From assembly GCA_002321335.1 (NCBI GenBank), contig DCMG01000125.1, forward strand, positions 1-10,641: DNA of 10,641 nt, written 5' to 3'. The position numbers and the translations under genes were made by a program. Source of the stretch: Bacteroidales bacterium UBA1628. GTDB taxonomy: Bacteria > Bacteroidota > Bacteroidia > Bacteroidales > UBA932. Position 1 is the stretch's first letter, and each line of letters opens with the position of its first letter. This document shows, one piece after another, positions 8,001-10,641 of this stretch. The notes beneath the pieces are model-generated. The model had not been told where the DNA came from, searched no databases, and saw only the letters and a list, made by a program, of their open reading frames with translations.

Positions 8001-8646
8001 CGAAAGAGAGTGGACTGCAGTGCTGGATGGAGCGAAAGAACGCTTCCATCGTCTGCCCGGTAAGCGTGCGCCCGCTCCTGTCACTCATTGAGGCTGAGAC
8101 CATTATCGGAATATCCTTGGCTTCGGGAATATGTCCGAGCGCGTACAGTGCCGCCTTTGTGTTCAAAGCGTCAAAGCATGTCTCGAACAGCAGCAGATCC
8201 ACGCCACCACGAACCAACCCTCTGAGCTGAACCTCAAAAGCCTCCGACATCTCATCGAATGAATATGGCCGGAATACCGGATCGCCTATGTCCTGTGCCA
8301 AGGACAGAGACTTGCTTGTCGGCCCGACACTGCCGGCCACCCAAACCTTGCGAGGTGCTTCATCGGCAACCTTGCGTGCAATCCGCGCAGCGGCCTCGGC
8401 TATCTGTCCGGCTTTCTCGGAGAGACCATATTCAGATTGCGAAATGCTGTTGGCACTGAAAGAGTTGGTGGTGATTATGTCAGCTCCGGCTTTAATATAT
8501 TCATTGTGAATCTCACCGATGATTTCCGGATCGCTCAGGTTGAATGACTCGCTGTTGCCCTGAAGCCCTTTGCGCTGAAGCATTGTGCCCATCGCTCCAT
8601 CGAGGATGAGGATTCGTCTGGAAAGTTCGGTCCTTATGTCGTGCAT
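5005..8646 (-). CDS. metH: Cobalamin-dependent methionine synthase (MetH)
   Basis: A full-length 1213-residue enzyme (E. coli MetH is 1227) that moves a methyl group from 5-methyltetrahydrofolate via cobalamin to homocysteine, giving methionine in the cytoplasm. Domains in order: homocysteine-binding barrel, about 1-300, with zinc ligands C219 (GLNCSLG) and C282, C283 (GGCCGTTP); pterin-binding barrel, about 325-590 (NFTNVGERTNVAGSRKF); cobalamin cap helices, about 693-780; cobalamin fold, about 783-905, with DVHDIGKN giving the axial ligand H794; and the AdoMet reactivation domain, about 925-1213, with KPAAGYSSCPDHT at 1125-1137. Residues about 619-691, between the folate barrel and the cap, are an insertion made largely of two palindromic repeat elements. 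Other oddities are Lys1125 where E. coli has Arg1134, and a CDCPAC cluster at 1077-1082. The start fits the family N-terminus and lies 24 bp after the metF stop. The reading frame is intact, so the enzyme is probably functional. Confidence 0.97.
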   Translation of the reverse strand: MHDIRTELSRRILILDGAMGTMLQRKGLQGNSESFNLSDPEIIGEIHNEYIKAGADIITTNSFSANSISQSEYGLSEKAGQIAEAAARIARKVADEAPRKVWVAGSVGPTSKSLSLAQDIGDPVFRPYSFDEMSEAFEVQLRGLVRGGVDLLLFETCFDALNTKAALYALGHIPEAKDIPIMVSASMSDRSGRTLTGQTMEAFFRSIQHCSPLSFGLNCSLGAEEMIPLIAEVASFATCAVSCYPNAGLPNEMGEYDETPSQMAESVRKMALAGSVNIVGGCCGTTPEHIKAMAEAVEGISPRTIPEQDNILYVSGLESVSVDRRNNFTNVGERTNVAGSRKFAKLIAAGDYETGLQIAAQQIENGAGIIDINMDDAMLDSRLEMEKFLRYVSNDPAVAKAAIMIDSSHWETLVTGLKNAQGKCIVNSISLKEGEEVFIEKAREIKALGAAIIVIAFDEEGQATTYDRKVEICRRAYSLLTEKVGVRACDIIFDVNVLPVGTGIPEHSRYGIDFIEAVRWIKNNLPGCRTSGGVSNLSFSFRGNNEVREAMHSVFLYHAISAGLDMGIVNPGMLRVYDEIEPELLRCVEDVILDTDAEATERLIEKASRILLEKDLAEVRQRPDRVDAAYASRPIRVKGSTTLPGRALTGTGFSKISTADGKSGVGGGPGASTSSATGQGGHPSVAEPAEATVEERLIRALVKGDSTGLDRDINECLAKYEKPVQIIDGPLMSGMARVGELFGAGKMFLPQVVKSAKTMKNAVALLQPYIEEWAGESERKKPRIVFATVKGDVHDIGKNITGIVLNCNGFEVIDLGVMVPKETILEKAAETSADLIGVSGLITPSLYQMEEICKEMTARGLTTPLLVGGAAASALHTAVKLAPLYEHVYYAQDASASAVLANQLIADREGTEATEHQKQEHLRELYAQSSQKKTGHTTHEPFPASSFIKGEPLKNIVARVLGIDEALPFFDWNLFAAIWGIKAGTGHEELRKLRGDALEEIDRLKRENACTITISARFDACHSEGDDIVSQDYRLPMFRQEGGRSLADFVPPKEYGFDSPMGMFALSVHTESHPESCDCPACSTDYGPMLARAVRLTLAEAASEWLSGHIHKSLPQGFEDAKVIKPAAGYSSCPDHTLKRDILRLLPESERLGITLLDSCAMIPDASVCGLIFIHPDASYPEIRRVSQKAIDEYALRRGMSDSDKARFLGHLL
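6576..6639. repeat. Palindromic repeat element, copy 2, inside metH
   Basis: Inverted arms CTTCGGCAGGCTCAG (6576-6590) and CTGAGCTTGTCGAAG (6621-6635) match at 13 of 15 positions across a 30-nt loop. A nested CTTCGG (6576-6581) and CCGAAG (6594-6599) pair is also present. This is the same family as the copy in gltA, with a loop 15 nt longer. It encodes GASTSSATG and AEPAEA in the metH frame, residues about 670-691, the same frame as in gltA. Confidence 0.85.
6701..6792. repeat. Long imperfect palindrome, second repeat type, inside metH
   Basis: Left arm 6701-6732 and right arm 6760-6792 are inverted repeats, pairing at about 27 of 32 positions including outer GTCAG/CTGAC, GCGCCCCG/CGGGGCGC-like cores and GCTGCC/GGCAGC, around a 27-nt loop. 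It is unrelated in sequence to the other palindrome 61 nt away. On the minus strand it encodes residues about 619-649 (VRQRPDRVDAAYASRP onward), rich in Arg, Ala and Pro and foreign to the MetH family. It would form a strong hairpin in the metH mRNA. Only one copy is visible in this window. Confidence 0.75.
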
Positions 8647-8670
8647 GTTGTCGCTATATTCGTTGATGGT

Positions 8671-9579
8671 TCAGAAACATTCCCTGAGGATTCCGATGAT
8701 GTTGGCGGACTTGCCCATCGTGTAGAAGTGAACCCCCGGAACTCCGTGTGCCAGAAGATCTTTGCATTGAGCCATCGCCCATTCCTGACCTATCTGATAG
8801 ACGGATTCCTTGTCCTCCTCGTGGGCCGCTATCTCACTTGTCAGCTCGAATGGGATGTCAATAGAGAAAGACTCCGGAAGCAGTTTCACTTGTTTAGGCG
8901 TTGATATAGGTTTCAGTCCAGGGATGATTGGGACGGAGATTCCCGCCTTCCTGCATCTGTCCACAAAGTCGTAGAAGACCTTGTTGTCGAAAAACATCTG
9001 GGTTGTGATGTAGTTCGCTCCGGCATCGACCTTGCGCTTGAGGTTCGCGATGTCCTCGTCCATATTGGCGGCCTCGAAATGCTTCTCAGGGTAGCCTCCG
9101 ACTCCGATTCTGAAGAAGCCCTCACAGCCGTTCTCTTTCTCGAAACATCTGATGGCCTCCACGAGTTCGTTGGCGTGGTTGTAGCCGCCAGGGACAGGGG
9201 AGAACCGTTTCTCTCCGGTAAGACAGTCTCCGCGCAGGGCCAGGACATTGGAAATGCCCATGAACTTGAAGTCCTGAAGTTGGAATTCGATCTGCTCGGC
9301 GGTTAATCCTCCGCAAATCAGATGTGGAACAACATCGACCTTGAACTCGGACTGTATGGCTCCGCAGACAGCCGTCTCGCTGACGCGGCGGCGCACGAGG
9401 CGCTTCCTGTAGCTTCCGTCCGGCTGCTCATCGTACATGATTTCGTCCCGGTGGCAGGTCACGTTTATGTACTTGGGAGTGAACTCGATGAACGGCCTGA
9501 TGTCGTCAAGGAGTTCGTCCTTTGTCATCCCTTTAAGGGGCGGGACTATCTCAAGAGAGGGGTATTGCTTCATTGTCAT
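8671..9579 (-). CDS. metF: Methylenetetrahydrofolate reductase (MetF)
   Basis: A 302-residue FAD-dependent enzyme reducing 5,10-methylenetetrahydrofolate to 5-methyltetrahydrofolate with NAD(P)H, the methyl donor for MetH encoded just downstream. The barrel family signatures are clear: SLEIVPP near the N-terminus with E10 at the position of E. coli Glu28, NVLALRGD (111-118) with D118 matching Asp120, GVGGYPEKHFEA (159-170), and TTQMFFDN (192-199) with Q194 matching Gln183. PIIPGLKPI (217-225) is also typical. The ATG at 9579 overlaps the trmO stop as ATGA; a second in-frame ATG lies two codons on, at 9573. Either start leaves the N-terminus about 18-20 residues shorter than E. coli MetF. The stop is 24 bp before metH. 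Confidence 0.95.
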   Translation of the reverse strand: MTMKQYPSLEIVPPLKGMTKDELLDDIRPFIEFTPKYINVTCHRDEIMYDEQPDGSYRKRLVRRRVSETAVCGAIQSEFKVDVVPHLICGGLTAEQIEFQLQDFKFMGISNVLALRGDCLTGEKRFSPVPGGYNHANELVEAIRCFEKENGCEGFFRIGVGGYPEKHFEAANMDEDIANLKRKVDAGANYITTQMFFDNKVFYDFVDRCRKAGISVPIIPGLKPISTPKQVKLLPESFSIDIPFELTSEIAAHEEDKESVYQIGQEWAMAQCKDLLAHGVPGVHFYTMGKSANIIGILRECF

Positions 9580-10316
9580 CGTTCGTTTTGTTTGTCTTTT
9601 CTGTTCAGCGACTTTATCTCTACCACTGTCAACACGTCTTCGCTGACCTTGAACCTGACATCCATGTCATTGAATATCATTCCGTAGACTTTGTCCGGGT
9701 CGTTTTGGTATCGTGGTCTCGGATCTTGTGCCAGCACCTCCCTCAGGGCTTGGACATCAGCTTTGGCCCAACCTTGGACGGTCACTTCGGCAGGGTCGAA
9801 CACAACCATCAGCGGCTTCCATTCCTTGTCATCTACAAATCCGGAAGAGGCATCCGGATGACTGTCCGCGTAAGTAACATAAGGCTTGATGTCGTAGATC
9901 GGAGTTCCGTCCATCAGATCCGCTCCAAGAACATTGATCACCGGCCCGACCGTTTTCCCGTCCGGATCCTTGGCGTCATATTCAATGGATTCAATTCTGA
10001 CTGATGACAACCCCAGCCCGTTCGGCCTGAAAGGGGAGCGACTTGCAAATACTCCGATCCGCTCGTTGCCTCCCAGCCTTGGTGGCCTGACCGTCGCCTG
10101 GAATGGGGTCTCCGGTCGCTGAGCCTTATTCCCAGAGAAGCCCCAGATGAGCCAGATGTAGTCAAACCCTTCCAGTCCGCGCACAGCGTCAGCACAGCGG
10201 AATCCAGGCTCGAACACAATCTTGCCCTTTAACTTAGGGACCAAACCGGCCTGCCTCGGAATCCCGAACTTGGTCTTGAACGGAGACCTGAACCGTGCCA
10301 CCGGCTCAATGAACAT
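9576..10316 (-). CDS. trmO: tRNA (N6-threonylcarbamoyladenosine(37)-N6)-methyltransferase TrmO (TsaA/YaeB family)
   Basis: A 246-residue TsaA-like beta-barrel enzyme that uses S-adenosylmethionine to methylate t6A37 of ANN-decoding tRNAs, giving m6t6A and improving decoding. Counted from the ATG at 10316 it begins MFIEPVARFRSPF, the usual family opening. The core motifs follow: RPPRLGGNERIGVFASRSPF, then RPNGLGLSSVRI and GADLMDGTPIYDIKPYV. The C-terminal third (KVYGMIFNDMDVRFKV) matches the extra domain of YaeB-type proteins. An upstream in-frame ATG at 10367 would add 17 residues (MSASRRVRMPSNGIRSA) and overlap the nitroreductase gene by 62 nt; the shorter start, overlapping by 11 nt, fits the family better. 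The stop overlaps the metF start by 4 nt. It lies upstream of two methionine-synthesis genes, which links SAM use with SAM supply. Confidence 0.93.
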   Translation of the reverse strand: MFIEPVARFRSPFKTKFGIPRQAGLVPKLKGKIVFEPGFRCADAVRGLEGFDYIWLIWGFSGNKAQRPETPFQATVRPPRLGGNERIGVFASRSPFRPNGLGLSSVRIESIEYDAKDPDGKTVGPVINVLGADLMDGTPIYDIKPYVTYADSHPDASSGFVDDKEWKPLMVVFDPAEVTVQGWAKADVQALREVLAQDPRPRYQNDPDKVYGMIFNDMDVRFKVSEDVLTVVEIKSLNRKDKQNER

Positions 10317-10641
10317 AGCTGACCTGATTCCATTTGAGGGCATCCTCACTCTGCGGCTTGCGCTCATCGGCAGGGTGGCCGACAGCGATCAGGCACAGAA
10401 CGGAATACTTTTCGGGAATATTCAGAATTTCCCGGACCTTTTGCTCCGCAGTCACTCCGGCATCCTTGCTCTCCCGCCCCCTTATGTGGCACCAGCAGGA
10501 ACCAAGTCCAATATCCTCGGCCTGATACTGCATCGAGACAGCGGCAATGCTACCGTCCTCGATCCACATTTCCTGCTCCTGCGGCTCACCAAGCACAGCG
10601 ATGACCACCGGAGCCCCGGCCAAAAACTGAGAACCGGCCGG
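10306..10641 (-). CDS. Nitroreductase family protein, C-terminal part (5' end beyond window)
   Basis: The reading frame is open to the right edge, so the start codon is outside; 111 residues are visible (PAGSQFLAGAPVVIAVLG onward). The C-terminal half of an FMN-dependent nitroreductase is recognisable: a segment of APVVIAVLG type, an alpha-helical dimer segment ending DIGLGSCWC (a flavin-site loop in the family), and the strand IPEKYSVLCLIAVGHPADERKP, a typical ending. These proteins are usually dimers of about 170-200 residues that use NAD(P)H to reduce nitro compounds, quinones or other flavin substrates; the natural substrate cannot be told. The TTG at 10623 is internal and is not a likely start. 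The TGA stop overlaps the start of trmO by 11 nt, so this gene probably begins or continues the same operon. Confidence 0.88.
   Translation of the reverse strand, partial: PAGSQFLAGAPVVIAVLGEPQEQEMWIEDGSIAAVSMQYQAEDIGLGSCWCHIRGRESKDAGVTAEQKVREILNIPEKYSVLCLIAVGHPADERKPQSEDALKWNQVSYVH

Noticed and set aside
7384..8091. Plus-strand open frame opposite metH
   Set aside because: It mirrors conserved MetH codons (homocysteine and pterin domains) and has no identifiable product.
8647..8670. Cobalamin riboswitch before metH
   Set aside because: The gap is only 24 nt, far too short for one; any riboswitch would lie upstream of the whole operon, outside the window.
9384..9396. GCTGACGCGGCGG shared by metF and metH (near 5086)
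   Set aside because: Both encode an RRVS motif on the minus strand by ordinary codon choice; no inverted arms or wider similarity surround them.

Overview
The window looks like a chromosomal segment of a Bacteroidales-type bacterium (phylum Bacteroidota), probably an uncultured gut or rumen lineage. Supporting signs are a TonB-linked outer-membrane protein with a CarboxypepD_reg-like N-terminal domain and an OMP_b-brl barrel, upstream motifs of the Bacteroidota sigma type (TAnnTTTG at -7 with a TTTG-like box about 20 bp upstream), AT-rich leaders without Shine-Dalgarno sequences, and a MetF sequence of the Bacteroidota style. Genus cannot be decided from the sequence alone.

Layout from left to right. 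(1) Positions 1-1708, minus strand: a two-gene unit, nfnA then gltA/nfnB, with overlapping TAATG stop/start. It encodes a flavin/iron-sulfur NAD(P)H:ferredoxin-type oxidoreductase; the second gene runs off the left edge. (2) Positions 1709-2083: an AT-rich divergent intergenic region with a good minus-strand promoter, an 18-bp tandem repeat in the nfnA leader and a weaker plus-strand promoter. (3) Positions 2084-4978, plus strand: a 964-residue outer-membrane beta-barrel protein. (4) Positions 5005-10641, minus strand: a tightly packed four-gene unit read as nitroreductase (5' end missing), trmO, metF, metH. It converges on the outer-membrane gene with only 26 bp between stop codons.

How the genes fit together: MetF makes 5-methyltetrahydrofolate, and cobalamin-dependent MetH uses it to make methionine. 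Methionine is the precursor of S-adenosylmethionine, which TrmO uses to methylate tRNA t6A37. NfnAB-type enzymes balance NADH, NADPH and ferredoxin pools, and NAD(P)H also supplies flavoenzymes such as MetF and nitroreductase. The sharing of substrates is established; any co-regulation is inference.

The most unusual feature is repetitive palindromic DNA sitting inside conserved coding genes. One palindromic family occurs in both gltA (431-479) and metH (6576-6639), in the same reading frame, encoding related peptides (GTSTSSVTG / GASTSSATG and AEPVEG / AEPAEA). Each copy lies at an interdomain linker. A second, unrelated palindrome (6701-6792) lies beside it in metH, so MetH carries about 73 extra linker residues made largely of repeat DNA. 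This resembles the protein-coding palindromic elements known from Rickettsia. Apart from this the window is ordinary core metabolism; I saw no CRISPR array, transposase, phage gene, rRNA or tRNA.
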